64,000 nt of DNA from Saccharomonospora marina XMU15 (GCF_000244955.1 NZ_CM001439.1:5017234-5081233), one strand, 5' to 3'; numbered from the stretch's first letter, positions 16,195 to 23,249 are shown. Made by a program: numbers and translations. The notes: generated from the sequence alone by a model not told the origin.

Positions 16195-18209
16195 CTGACC
16201 AGTGTGAGCACGTCGTACTTCGCGACCGACTCACCTCGCTGGTTGGTCACGTCGGTGTCCCAGCGGACTTCGCCGTAGTCGGCGTTCTCCCTGGGGACGA
16301 TCTGCTTGGCGGTCAGGGTGACGGTGAGTTCGTCACCCGGCTTGACGGGGGTGAGGAACCGCAGGTTCTCCAACCCGTAGTTGGCGAGCACTGGCCCGGG
16401 CGCCGGGTCGACGAACAGCCCCGCGGCGAAGGACACCACCAGATAGCCGTGCGCGACGATGCCGCCGAACAGCGGGTTGGCCGTTGCCTGCTCCTCGTCG
16501 GTGTGCGCGTAGAAGGTGTCGCCGGTGAACTCGGCGAAGTGCGCGATGTCCTCCTCGGTTACCGCACGTGGTCCTGCCACGACGGTGTCGCCGACGCGAA
16601 GCCGCGACAGTGGCTTGCGGAACGGGTGCTCACCCTGCGACCGCGGCGCCCCCGGCACCCACCGGCCGGTGACGGCGCCGAGCACCCGCGGGGACGCCTG
16701 CACGGCCGTGCGTTGCATGTGGTGCAACACGCCCCTGATGCCACCCATCTCCTCACCGCCGCCCGCGCGACCGGGGCCACCGTGCACCAGGGCAGGCAGC
16801 GGCGAGCCGTGACCGGTGGACTCGGCTGCGTCGTCGGCGTCGAGCACCAGCAACCTGCCGTGCCAGGGCGCCACACCCAGCACCACGTCCCGCGCGAAGT
16901 CCGCGTCGGCGGTGACGATCGAGCCCGCGAGGCTGCCGCTTCCGCGCGCGGCCAGCCGCACGGCCTCCTCGGTGGACCCGTAGGGCACCAGCGTGCTCAC
17001 CGGGCCGAAGGCCTCGACCTCGTGCGGCTCGGCGCGTCCGGGATCGTCGGCGCGCAGCAGCACGGGGGAGATGAACGCGCCGCGCCTCGGGTCGGCGTCC
17101 ACCACGTCCACGTGCTCCGGGTCGCCGAACACCACCGACCCCGCGTCGAGCAGCGCCTTCAGGCTGCGGCGCACCTCCTCCCGTTGCTCGAGGCTGGCCA
17201 GTGCACCCATGCGCACTCCGTCACTGCCCGGATTGCCGACGGTGACCGACGCCAGCCGGTCACTCACCGCTTCCGCGACGTCGCCGATCAACGCAGAGGG
17301 GACGAGCGCGCGCCGGATCGCGGTGCACTTCTGGCCTGCCTTCACGGTCATCTCGGTGACCAGTTGCTTGACGTAGAGGTCGAACTCGGCGGTTCCCGGC
17401 GTCGCGTCCGGCCCGAGCACGGAGCAGTTCAGCGAGTCGGCCTCGGCGTTGAACCGCACCGAGTTACGCACGATCGAAGGGTGCGCTCGCAGCCGCTGTG
17501 CCGTGGCCGCGGAGCCGGTGAAGGACACCAGATCCTGCTCGGTGAGGTGGTCGAGCAGGTCGCCCGCGCCGCCACAGACCAGTTGCAGCGAGCCCGGCGG
17601 CAGCAGCTCGGACCCGACGACGAGCTCGACGAGGCGGTGGGTCAGGTAGGCGGTCTGGCTGGCGGGCTTGACCAGAGTCGGCACGCCCGCGACGAACGCG
17701 GGGGCGAACTTCTCCAGCGGCCCCCACACGGGGAAGTTGAAGGCGTTGATCTGCACCGCGACACCCCGAAGCGGGGTCGCGATGTGTTGCCCGACGAAGG
17801 TGCCCAGCTTGGCGAGCGTCTCCACGTCCCCCTCGACGTAGACGGTGTCGTTGGGCAGTTCCCGCCTCGCCTTGCTCGAGTAGGCGAACAGCACGCCGAT
17901 GCCGCCGTCGACGTCGAACTTCGAGTCGCCGAGCGTGGCTCCCGTGCGCGCGGACAGTTCGTACAGTTCGTCGCGGTGTTCGCGAAGGTGTGAGGCCAGT
18001 GCCTTCAGCAGTCCCGCGCGCTGGTGGAAGGTCAGTTCGCGCAGCGCGGGGCCGCCGACCGAGCGGCCGTACTCCAGCGCGGCGCCCAGGTCGAGCCCCG
18101 AGGAGGACACGGTGGCGACCTGCTCACCTGTCACCGCGTCGAGCAGCGGTGCTCCCTGGCCGGACGGTGCGCGCCATTCACCGCTGACGTAGCTGGGCAA
18201 CGGACCCAT
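16179..18209 (-). CDS. paaZ: Bifunctional oxepin-CoA hydrolase / semialdehyde dehydrogenase PaaZ
   Basis: A 676-residue fusion that opens the oxepin-CoA ring and oxidises the resulting 3-oxo-5,6-dehydrosuberyl-CoA semialdehyde. Residues ~1-520 form an aldehyde dehydrogenase: [14 protein letters not shown], base Glu in FNAEADSLN and nucleophile Cys in [10 protein letters not shown]. Residues ~530-676 form an R-specific MaoC hydratase: [15 protein letters not shown] and [13 protein letters not shown]. It is first gene of the minus-strand paa operon. A PaaR-type box lies 22-45 bp upstream. Confidence 0.95.
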   Translation of the reverse strand: MGPLPSYVSGEWRAPSGQGAPLLDAVTGEQVATVSSSGLDLGAALEYGRSVGGPALRELTFHQRAGLLKALASHLREHRDELYELSARTGATLGDSKFDVDGGIGVLFAYSSKARRELPNDTVYVEGDVETLAKLGTFVGQHIATPLRGVAVQINAFNFPVWGPLEKFAPAFVAGVPTLVKPASQTAYLTHRLVELVVGSELLPPGSLQLVCGGAGDLLDHLTEQDLVSFTGSAATAQRLRAHPSIVRNSVRFNAEADSLNCSVLGPDATPGTAEFDLYVKQLVTEMTVKAGQKCTAIRRALVPSALIGDVAEAVSDRLASVTVGNPGSDGVRMGALASLEQREEVRRSLKALLDAGSVVFGDPEHVDVVDADPRRGAFISPVLLRADDPGRAEPHEVEAFGPVSTLVPYGSTEEAVRLAARGSGSLAGSIVTADADFARDVVLGVAPWHGRLLVLDADDAAESTGHGSPLPALVHGGPGRAGGGEEMGGIRGVLHHMQRTAVQASPRVLGAVTGRWVPGAPRSQGEHPFRKPLSRLRVGDTVVAGPRAVTEEDIAHFAEFTGDTFYAHTDEEQATANPLFGGIVAHGYLVVSFAAGLFVDPAPGPVLANYGLENLRFLTPVKPGDELTVTLTAKQIVPRENADYGEVRWDTDVTNQRGESVAKYDVLTLVRKEAR

Positions 18210-18230
18210 GCTGATGACCTCCTCGTCGAA

Positions 18231-18254
18231 TTACTAACCGTCCGTTCGGTAATT
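18231..18254. promoter_or_regulatory. PaaR-type operator, paaZ side
   Basis: TAACCGTCCGTTCGGTAA at ~18235-18252 is an inverted repeat typical of TetR-family PaaR boxes. It sits just upstream of paaZ. A second copy lies on the paaI side. Binding by the TetR regulator at 20138 is inferred from clustering. Confidence 0.65.
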
Positions 18255-18384
18255 CTAGGCGCGCGATCGCCTCGAGGGCAATGCGTGATCGGCTCGCGAT
18301 TCCGACGTGAAGGGTTCTCACGACCGATGTGCCGAACGATCACCGGCTCGCGCTCTCTTGACACCTGCCGGACGCGGCGACCAG

Positions 18385-18410
18385 TATTAACCGTCCATTC
18401 GGTCAGTTAG
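18385..18410. promoter_or_regulatory. PaaR-type operator, paaI side
   Basis: TTAACCGTCCATTCGGTCAG matches the other box at 14 of the core positions (TTAACCGTCC, then TTCGGT). It lies immediately upstream of the paaI start at 18426. Two boxes, one per divergent promoter, suggest symmetric repression of both paa operons. Confidence 0.65.
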
Positions 18411-18425
18411 CAGGATTGGCGGGCA

Positions 18426-18836
18426 GTGACAAGCAACGCGGCTCACGACATGTTCGCCGTCGACGAAGCATCCCGCTCCCTCGGCATCGAGCTACTACAG
18501 GCGGGCGACGGTCGCGCGGTCGCGGCGATGCGGATCACCTCCGCCATGGTCAACGGACACGACATCGCCCACGGCGGATACGTCTTCCTGCTCGCCGACA
18601 CCAGCTTCGCGTGCGCGTGCAACAGCCATGGTCCGGTCACGGTCGCGGCGGGCGCGGAGATCACGTTCGTGGCCGCTGCCCGCCTCGGTGACTACCTGGT
18701 GGCCACGGCGCAGGAGCGGACCCGATACGGACGCAACGGCATCTACGACGTCACCGTGCATCGCGAGGACGCGTCGGGGCGCGCGGTCATCGCGGAGTTC
18801 CGCGGTCGCAGTCGAGTCATTGACAAGGAAGTCTGA
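18426..18836 (+). CDS. paaI: Hydroxyphenylacetyl-CoA thioesterase PaaI
   Basis: A 136-residue hotdog-fold thioesterase that rescues CoA from dead-end thioesters of the phenylacetate pathway. The active-site segment is GHDIAHGGYVFLLADTSFA (HGG motif with Asp in LADT). The start is GTG 18426. Its TGA overlaps the paaK ATG (TGATG). Confidence 0.92.
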   Translation: MTSNAAHDMFAVDEASRSLGIELLQAGDGRAVAAMRITSAMVNGHDIAHGGYVFLLADTSFACACNSHGPVTVAAGAEITFVAAARLGDYLVATAQERTRYGRNGIYDVTVHREDASGRAVIAEFRGRSRVIDKEV

Positions 18837-20125
18837 TGGCGGCATTCACCGACCCGAACGAGCGGCTCGGCATCGACGAGCTGCGGTCACTCCAGCTCAG
18901 GCGGCTGCGCTGGACACTGCGGCACGCCTACGAGAACGTGCCCTTCTACCGCAAGCGATTCGACGACGCAGGCGTGCATCCCGACGACTGCCGTGAGCTG
19001 TCCGACCTCGCGAGGTTCCCGCTCACCACCAAGCGCGATCTTCGGGAGAACTACCCGTTCGGGATGTTCGCGGTGCCGCAGGAACAGGTCCGCAGGCTGC
19101 ACGCCTCCAGCGGCACCACCGGAACCCCCACCGTTGTGGGCTACACCGAAACCGACCTGGACAACTGGGCCGTGCTCATGGCCCGGTCCATCCGGGCGGC
19201 CGGAGGACGAGCAGGCGACAAGGTTCACGTGGCGTACGGGTACGGGCTGTTCACCGGCGGGCTCGGCGCGCACTACGGTGCCGAGCGACTCGGTTGCACC
19301 GTAATACCGGCGTCGGGCGGCATGACGGCGCGGCAGGTGCGCCTCATCACCGATCTGCGCCCCGATGTCATCATGGTGACGCCCTCCTACATGCTGACCC
19401 TGCTGGACGAGTTCGAACGGCAGGGCCTCGACCCGAGGCAGAGCTCACTGCGGGTCGGCATCTTCGGCGCCGAGCCGTGGACCGAGCGGATGCGCGTCGA
19501 GATCGAGGAGCGCGCCGGTCTGGACGCGGTCGACATCTACGGGCTCTCCGAGGTGATGGGCCCGGGTGTCGCACAGGAATGCGTGGAGACCAAGGACGGC
19601 CTGCACATCTGGGAGGACCACTTCTACCCCGAAGTGATCGATCCGATCGACGAGTTTCCGCTCGGCGAGGGCGAGCACGGTGAGCTGGTGTTCACCTCGC
19701 TGACCAAGGAAGCACTGCCGCTGATCCGTTACCGCACCCGCGACCTCACGCGCCTTCGGCCGGGGACCGCGCGCCCCGCCCACCGCCGGATGGAGAAGGT
19801 CACAGGGCGCTCCGACGACATGATCATCTTGCGTGGGGTGAACCTGTTCCCCACCCAGATCGAGGAAATCGTGCTTCGCACCGCCGGGCTCTCTCCGCAC
19901 TTCCAGCTCGTGCTGTCCAAGAAGGACCGCCTCGATCAGCTGACCGTCCACGTCGAGGCGAACGCCGACACGCCCCCACAGCGCAGGGAAGCCGCCGCCG
20001 CCGAGATCGTCGCGGCGGTACGCGAGGGCATCGGCGTCGGCGTCGACGTCACGGTCGTGGACCCGGAAACACTGGAGCGTTCGGTCGGCAAGATGCGCCG
20101 GGTCATCGACAACCGCGGCGACTGA
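18836..20125 (+). CDS. paaK: Phenylacetate-CoA ligase
   Basis: A 429-residue ANL-superfamily adenylate-forming enzyme that makes phenylacetyl-CoA from phenylacetate, ATP and CoA. The P-loop-like motif is LHASSGTTGTPTVVGYT. The adenylate motif is DIYGLSEVMGPG, and RYRTRDLTRL and GRSDDMIILRGVNLFP mark the hinge and C-terminal domain. It is the second gene of the paaI-paaK-paaR unit. Confidence 0.96.
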   Translation: MAAFTDPNERLGIDELRSLQLRRLRWTLRHAYENVPFYRKRFDDAGVHPDDCRELSDLARFPLTTKRDLRENYPFGMFAVPQEQVRRLHASSGTTGTPTVVGYTETDLDNWAVLMARSIRAAGGRAGDKVHVAYGYGLFTGGLGAHYGAERLGCTVIPASGGMTARQVRLITDLRPDVIMVTPSYMLTLLDEFERQGLDPRQSSLRVGIFGAEPWTERMRVEIEERAGLDAVDIYGLSEVMGPGVAQECVETKDGLHIWEDHFYPEVIDPIDEFPLGEGEHGELVFTSLTKEALPLIRYRTRDLTRLRPGTARPAHRRMEKVTGRSDDMIILRGVNLFPTQIEEIVLRTAGLSPHFQLVLSKKDRLDQLTVHVEANADTPPQRREAAAAEIVAAVREGIGVGVDVTVVDPETLERSVGKMRRVIDNRGD

Positions 20126-20137
20126 GATACTGGCCGC

Positions 20138-20746
20138 ATGACAGCAGCGCCGGGGACAAGGGCCACACGCAGGGGAAGGCCGGGTTACGACCTGGAGTCC
20201 GTACTGCGCGTCGCCGTGGACCTGTTCAACGAGCGCGGTTACGACGGCACGAGCATGGAGGATCTCGCCCGCAAGCTCGGAATCACCAAGTCCGCCATCT
20301 ACCACCACGTCCCGAGCAAGCGAGAACTGCTCAGGCTCGCGGTGGACAGGGCGCTCGACGACCTGTTCGGCGTCGTCGAGCAGGCCGAGCAGGCCGACGG
20401 TCGCGCGATCGAACGGCTGGAGTCACTGGTCCGCGGCAGCGTTCGGGTGTTGCACGATCGGTTGCCTTTCGTCACCCTGCTGCTACGGGTGCGGGGCAAC
20501 ACGGACGTGGAACGGGCAGCGCTGACGAGGCGACGTGAGTTCGACCGGATCGTCGCCGAGTTGGTCGCGGAGGCCGAAAGAGACGGCGACATCCGGCCCG
20601 ACATCGACCCCGCCACCACCGCTCGACTCCTGTTCGGAATGGTCAACTCCCTGATCGAGTGGTACCGGCCACGTGACGGTGCGGACGACATTGTCGAAGC
20701 CGTGGCCAGGGTCGCATTCGACGGAATCAGGGTTCGCCCGAGCTGA
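20138..20746 (+). CDS. paaR: TetR-family regulator of phenylacetate catabolism
   Basis: A 202-residue TetR regulator. The N-terminal HTH is TSMEDLARKLGITKSAIYHH (residues ~37-56), with a C-terminal ligand domain. It lies 12 bp downstream of paaK. In other bacteria PaaR represses paa genes and is released by phenylacetyl-CoA. The two inverted-repeat boxes in the paaZ/paaI divergent region are its probable sites. Confidence 0.85.
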   Translation: MTAAPGTRATRRGRPGYDLESVLRVAVDLFNERGYDGTSMEDLARKLGITKSAIYHHVPSKRELLRLAVDRALDDLFGVVEQAEQADGRAIERLESLVRGSVRVLHDRLPFVTLLLRVRGNTDVERAALTRRREFDRIVAELVAEAERDGDIRPDIDPATTARLLFGMVNSLIEWYRPRDGADDIVEAVARVAFDGIRVRPS

Positions 20747-20838
20747 TGAAGTGGAATGCGCCCGAACCGGACATGTGGTTAGCGTAAAACGGGTCGCACA
20801 GCGGACCTGCGAGGCGAGCCGAGCCTCGGCGCAATCCC

Positions 20839-20880
20839 GGTCCGGCATCCATCGCCGCGAACACACGTGACGGTCGGACC
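20839..20880 (+). promoter_or_regulatory. Leader hairpin, cassette 1
   Basis: GGTCCG (20839-20844) pairs with CGGACC (20875-20880) across a 30-nt loop, 35 bp before the ATG. This is the weakest of the five equivalent hairpins. Upstream, GGTTAG (20777) and GGGTCG (20791) resemble the array promoter but are only 8 bp apart instead of 13. Confidence 0.5.
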
Positions 20881-20915
20881 CTGCTCTTTCGTGAAGACGG
20901 AGAAAGGAACTCCTC

Positions 20916-21233
20916 ATGCGCACAGTACGTCGCGGAATGGTGGCGGTCGCACTCGCCCTCCCGCTGTCCTTCGGCGCCACCGGCATCGCATCCGCGACCG
21001 ACGACGGCGGCGCGTCCTGGGGCGCGGAGTACGGCTCCGAGTTCGCCGTCGCGGGACCGGAGGGAGCCGTCGTGGGCGGGATTCACTCCGAAGCGGACGG
21101 ATTCATGAACGACGGACGCTGGAACAACGGCAGCGGCGGTAGCGCGGACTACACCAACTTCGGTGCGTTCGCGGGCCCGCAGGGCGCTGCGACGTTCGGT
21201 ATCCACTCCGAGTCCTGGTGGCACCGCTGGTGA
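20916..21233 (+). CDS. Secreted Gly/Ala-rich peptide, two-repeat form (cassette 1)
   Basis: A 105-residue secreted protein. The Sec signal peptide (MRTVRRGMVAVALALPL to ASA, 27 residues) has its cleavage after IASA. The mature part begins TDDGGASWGAEYG and holds two copies of one motif: FAVAGPEGAVVGGIHSE and FGAFAGPQGAATFGIHSE. They are separated by a Gly/Asn-rich linker. The 66-residue paralogs have a single copy. It ends in the aromatic WWHRW. RBS GAGAAAGGA lies upstream. No known family recognised; it may be the ancestral or a fused form of the array peptides. Confidence 0.8.
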   Translation: MRTVRRGMVAVALALPLSFGATGIASATDDGGASWGAEYGSEFAVAGPEGAVVGGIHSEADGFMNDGRWNNGSGGSADYTNFGAFAGPQGAATFGIHSESWWHRW

Positions 21234-21259
21234 TTCGGCGGTGAACCGGCAAGGCCGGT

Positions 21260-21290
21260 GATGCCCCGGGGGACGCTTCCCCGGGGCATC
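21260..21290 (+). terminator. Terminator, cassette 1
   Basis: The 12-bp perfect stem GATGCCCCGGGG / CCCCGGGGCATC encloses a 7-nt loop and is followed by ACCTTGTTG. Its sequence is shared with the terminators of the other cassettes. Confidence 0.85.
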
Positions 21291-21345
21291 ACCTTGTTGC
21301 AGGCACTAACGGGTGAAGTTGCTCAGGTCCTTTGTCGACCGTTCT

Positions 21346-21370
21346 GCATAGTCGCGAGCGGGACGGGTAA
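21346..21370 (+). promoter_or_regulatory. SigB/SigF-like promoter, cassette 2 (degenerate -35)
   Basis: GGGTAA (21365-21370) lies 13 bp after GCATAG, the position equivalent to GGTTAG in cassettes 3-5. The spacing is conserved but the -35 is degenerate, so this copy may be weaker. Confidence 0.4.
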
Positions 21371-21401
21371 CTGTCGTGGTGAGGCCATCGGCCTCGAAGG
21401 C

Positions 21402-21444
21402 GATTCGGTCTTCAACAGCCAGCCAAGCACGAGAAGGCCGGGTC
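21402..21444 (+). promoter_or_regulatory. Leader hairpin, cassette 2
   Basis: GATTCGGTCTTC (21402-21413) pairs with GAAGGCCGGGTC (21433-21444) over 12 positions, using three G-U wobbles. The loop includes CAGCCAGCCAAGCACGA. Compared with cassette 4, two stem pairs have changed on both sides (G-C to A-U and U-A to C-G), which supports a real RNA structure. Confidence 0.7.
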
Positions 21445-21479
21445 GGCCCCTTTCGAGAACACAGAGAAAGGATCAACAA

Positions 21480-21680
21480 ATGCGTACACTTCGTCGCGGA
21501 ATGGTAGCGGTCGCACTCGCCCTGCCGCTGTCCTTCGGTGCCACCGGTATCGCGTCGGCCACCGACGACGGCGGCGCCGCCTGGGGCGCCCAGTACCAGC
21601 TGTTCGGCGCCGCGGCAGGCCCCGAAGGCGCCATCGTCGCCGGCCTCAACTCCGAGGCAGGCGGGGCGATGTGGGACTGA
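21480..21680 (+). CDS. Secreted 66-residue peptide (cassette 2)
   Basis: A single-repeat member of the array family. The 27-residue signal peptide begins MRTLRRGMVAVALALPL and ends IASA. The mature ~39-residue peptide runs TDDGGAAWGAQYQLFGAAAG, then PEGAIVAGLNSEAGGAMWD. It is acidic, Gly/Ala-rich and free of Cys. The start is ATG 21480 with AGAAAGGA 8 bp upstream; longer in-frame extensions ignore this RBS. Function unknown; the composition could suit a surface-active or self-assembling peptide, or a bacteriocin-like one, but no family is recognised. Confidence 0.8.
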   Translation: MRTLRRGMVAVALALPLSFGATGIASATDDGGAAWGAQYQLFGAAAGPEGAIVAGLNSEAGGAMWD

Positions 21681-21710
21681 GCTGGTAACCAACCAGCGCC
21701 TGCGACAAGG

Positions 21711-21743
21711 AATGCCCCGGGGGTTTCGCACCCCCGGGGCATT
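21711..21743 (+). terminator. Terminator, cassette 2
   Basis: A 13-bp perfect stem AATGCCCCGGGGG / CCCCCGGGGCATT with a 7-nt loop, followed by TTTT. It is a textbook intrinsic terminator in a high-GC genome. Just before it, CTGGT-AACCA-ACCAG forms a small hairpin next to the stop codon, shared with cassettes 3 and 4. Confidence 0.9.
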
Positions 21744-21792
21744 TTTCGGCCGTCCACAACGATGTGGGTGACTCTCGTCGTCGGCCGGAGCC

Positions 21793-21817
21793 GGTTAGGC
21801 CACCGCAGGCAGGGTAG
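21793..21817 (+). promoter_or_regulatory. SigB/SigF-like promoter, cassette 3
   Basis: GGTTAG (21793-21798), 13-bp spacer, GGGTAG (21812-21817). Equivalent to GGTTA-N14-GGGTA. The same geometry recurs in cassettes 4 and 5, about 115 bp before each ATG. Confidence 0.6.
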
Positions 21818-21852
21818 GGACCCAGCGAGGCCTGTTCGGGCCCGCGCAAGTA

Positions 21853-21899
21853 GAGGTCTGGCGTTCGTGGTGAATCACAGCACGGGAAGTCCAGACCTC
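21853..21899 (+). promoter_or_regulatory. Leader hairpin, cassette 3
   Basis: The 9-bp perfect stem GAGGTCTGG (21853-21861) / CCAGACCTC (21891-21899) is located as in the other cassettes, 35 bp upstream of the ATG. Confidence 0.65.
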
Positions 21900-21934
21900 G
21901 TTCCCGTGGTGAACAGACAGAAAGGACCTCCCTC

Positions 21935-22135
21935 ATGCGTACACTTCGTCGCGGAATGGTAGCGGTCGCACTCGCCCTGCCGCTGTCCTTCGGTGCCACC
22001 GGCGTCGCGTCGGCCTGGGACGACAGCGGCGCCGCCTGGGGCGCCCAGTACCAGCTGTTCGGCGCCGCCGCAGGCCCCGACGGCGCCATCGTCGCAGGCC
22101 TCAACTCCGAGGCAGGCGGGATCATGTGGGACTGA
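21935..22135 (+). CDS. Secreted 66-residue peptide (cassette 3)
   Basis: Nearly identical to the cassette 2 and 4 products. The signal peptide ends in GVASA and the mature peptide starts WDDSGAAWGAQYQLFGAAAG and ends NSEAGGIMWD. The residue directly after ASA differs in almost every copy (T, T, W, C, H), while the rest is conserved. That suggests either relaxed constraint or diversification at the mature N-terminus. RBS AGAAAGGA lies upstream. Confidence 0.8.
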   Translation: MRTLRRGMVAVALALPLSFGATGVASAWDDSGAAWGAQYQLFGAAAGPDGAIVAGLNSEAGGIMWD

Positions 22136-22163
22136 CCTGGTAACCAACCAGCGTCCGTCACCA

Positions 22164-22201
22164 GGAATGCCCCGGCGGCCGAACAGGCCCCGGGGCATTC
22201 C
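22164..22201 (+). terminator. Terminator, cassette 3
   Basis: The 12-bp stem GGAATGCCCCGG / CCGGGGCATTCC encloses a 14-nt loop. Confidence 0.85.
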
Positions 22202-22246
22202 CGTGCGCGCACAACGATGTGGGTGACTCCTTTGTCGACGGAAACC

Positions 22247-22271
22247 GGTTAGGCCACCACCGGCAGGGTAA
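22247..22271 (+). promoter_or_regulatory. SigB/SigF-like promoter, cassette 4
   Basis: GGTTAG (22247-22252), 13-bp spacer, GGGTAA (22266-22271), the closest to consensus of the array, 117 bp before the ATG. Confidence 0.6.
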
Positions 22272-22306
22272 GGGACGAATGAGGCCGTCCGAGCCTCGAT
22301 CCGGCG

Positions 22307-22350
22307 GGTCTGGCCTTCAACAGCCAGCCATAGCACGAGAAGGCCAGACC
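22307..22350 (+). promoter_or_regulatory. Leader hairpin, cassette 4
   Basis: The perfect 12-bp stem GGTCTGGCCTTC (22307-22318) / GAAGGCCAGACC (22339-22350) encloses the 20-nt loop AACAGCCAGCCATAGCACGA. It is the strongest copy and the reference for covariation. Confidence 0.8.
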
Positions 22351-22387
22351 CAACCCCTCTGGTGAACACAGAGAAAGGAATTATCTC

Positions 22388-22588
22388 ATGCGTACACTTC
22401 GTCGCGGAATGGTGGCCGTCGCACTCGCCCTGCCGCTGTCCTTCGGTGCCACCGGCATCGCGTCGGCCTGCGATGACGGCGGCGCCGCCTGGGGCGCCCA
22501 GTACCAGCTGTTCGGCGCCGCCGCAGGCCCCGACGGCGCCATCGTCGCAGGCCTCAACTCCGAGGCAGGCGGGATCATGTGGGACTGA
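22388..22588 (+). CDS. Secreted 66-residue peptide (cassette 4)
   Basis: Differs from cassette 3 mainly at the mature N-terminus: CDDGGAAWGAQYQLFGAAAG, ending NSEAGGIMWD. The Cys directly after IASA does not make a convincing lipobox, because Ala rather than Leu is at -3. It could still permit dimerisation in an oxidising environment. Preceded by AGAAAGGA, followed by its own terminator. Confidence 0.8.
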   Translation: MRTLRRGMVAVALALPLSFGATGIASACDDGGAAWGAQYQLFGAAAGPDGAIVAGLNSEAGGIMWD

Positions 22589-22617
22589 CCTGGTAACCAA
22601 CCAGCGTCCGTCACCAG

Positions 22618-22650
22618 GAATGCCCCGGGGGTAGCCGCCCCCGGGGCATC
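22618..22650 (+). terminator. Terminator, cassette 4
   Basis: TGCCCCGGGGG (22621-22631) pairs with CCCCCGGGGCA (22638-22648) around a 6-nt loop. Confidence 0.85.
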
Positions 22651-22719
22651 CTCACGCGCGTGCTCGATGTTTTCGCCGCCGTCCTTTCGCGCCCGTCCAC
22701 TTTCGAGGGCAACAAGGTT

Positions 22720-22744
22720 GGTTAGCCCCACACCGTCGGGGTAA
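22720..22744 (+). promoter_or_regulatory. SigB/SigF-like promoter, cassette 5
   Basis: GGTTAG (22720-22725), 13-bp spacer, GGGTAA (22739-22744). The spacing is conserved although the spacer sequence differs from cassettes 3 and 4. Confidence 0.6.
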
Positions 22745-22776
22745 CAACCGGATGTGCGAGGCGATCGCCCGCACAG

Positions 22777-22822
22777 CGGTTCGGTCTTCAACAGCCGGCC
22801 AAAGCACGAGAAGCCCGGACCG
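22777..22822 (+). promoter_or_regulatory. Leader hairpin, cassette 5
   Basis: CGGTTCGGTCTTC (22777-22789) pairs with GAAGCCCGGACCG (22810-22822) with one G-U and one mismatch over 13 positions. The loop AACAGCCGGCCAAAGCACGA is close to cassette 4. Confidence 0.7.
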
Positions 22823-22858
22823 AATGATGGTGGACACGCAGAGAAAGGAACCACAGCC

Positions 22859-23059
22859 ATGCGCACACTTCGACGCGGAATGGTCGCGGCCGCACTGGCG
22901 GTCCCACTGGCCTTCGGCACCGCGGGGGTCGCCTCCGCTCATGATGACGGCGGCATTGCCTGGGGTGCGGAGTACCAGGCGTTCTTCGCGGCGGCAGGAC
23001 CGGACGGCGCCGTCGTCGGCGGCGTCAGCGCCGAGGCAGGCGGGGTGATGTGGGACTGA
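22859..23059 (+). CDS. Secreted 66-residue peptide (cassette 5)
   Basis: The most diverged single-repeat copy. The signal peptide has VAAALAVPLAFGTAGVASA. The mature peptide begins HDDGGIAWGAEYQAFFAAAG, continues PDGAVVGGVSAEAGG and ends VMWD. Conserved across all single-repeat copies are DD-GG/SG, AWGA-YQ, AAAGP-GA, EAGG and MWD. ATG 22859 follows AGAAAGGAA. Confidence 0.8.
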   Translation: MRTLRRGMVAAALAVPLAFGTAGVASAHDDGGIAWGAEYQAFFAAAGPDGAVVGGVSAEAGGVMWD

Positions 23060-23090
23060 ATCGGTCATCAGAACAGCGCTTGCGGTAGAG

Positions 23091-23122
23091 CTGCCCCGGG
23101 CACCGGTCGGTCCCCGGGGCAG
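23091..23122 (+). terminator. Terminator, cassette 5
   Basis: The 10-bp stem CTGCCCCGGG / CCCGGGGCAG encloses a 12-nt loop that itself contains ACCGGT. Confidence 0.8.
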
Positions 23123-23204
23123 TTCCTGCGACCGGCACGGCGGCAGGCTTCCCCGAAAGCATGACCGAAAGTATCCGGCCCCTTATTGGCAGTCACGCGG
23201 TAAA

Positions 23205-23223
23205 TAAGGTAAGACTTACCTTA
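23205..23223. promoter_or_regulatory. IdeR/DmdR-type iron box
   Basis: TAAGGTAAGACTTACCTTA is a 19-bp inverted repeat, perfect apart from its centre, close to the actinobacterial iron-box consensus TTAGGTTAGGCTAACCTAA. It sits 27 bp upstream of the first siderophore gene, so the operon should be repressed when iron is sufficient. Confidence 0.85.
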
Positions 23224-23249
23224 CCTAGTCTCCGACCCGAGGGAGTCCA

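Larger units (their letters stand above)
20777..23122 (+). repeat. Tandem array of five peptide cassettes
   Basis: Five direct-repeat cassettes are spaced 564, 455, 453 and 471 bp from ATG to ATG (20916, 21480, 21935, 22388, 22859). Each has a promoter-like element, a leader hairpin, GAGAAAGG-type RBS, signal-peptide ORF and terminator. Copies 2-4 are nearly identical in coding sequence. The similarity extends through the leader and terminator, so the whole transcription unit was the unit of duplication. Confidence 0.9.

Noticed and set aside
15708-17993. A long plus-strand ORF antisense to paaZ/paaA
   Set aside because: Shadow of two certain paa genes; no recognisable protein features.
22388-22588. 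Cassette 4 peptide as a lipoprotein (Cys after IASA)
   Set aside because: Position -3 is Ala, not Leu/Val/Ile-type lipobox, and the other copies have T, W or H at the same place.
20916-23059. Array peptides as lantibiotic or other RiPP precursors
   Set aside because: They have Sec signal peptides with AxA cleavage rather than double-glycine leaders, and no modification or dedicated export genes are adjacent.
20916-23059. Array peptides as chaplins
   Set aside because: Size and hydrophobicity are similar, but the chaplin GN-x-V/I and paired-Cys signature is missing.
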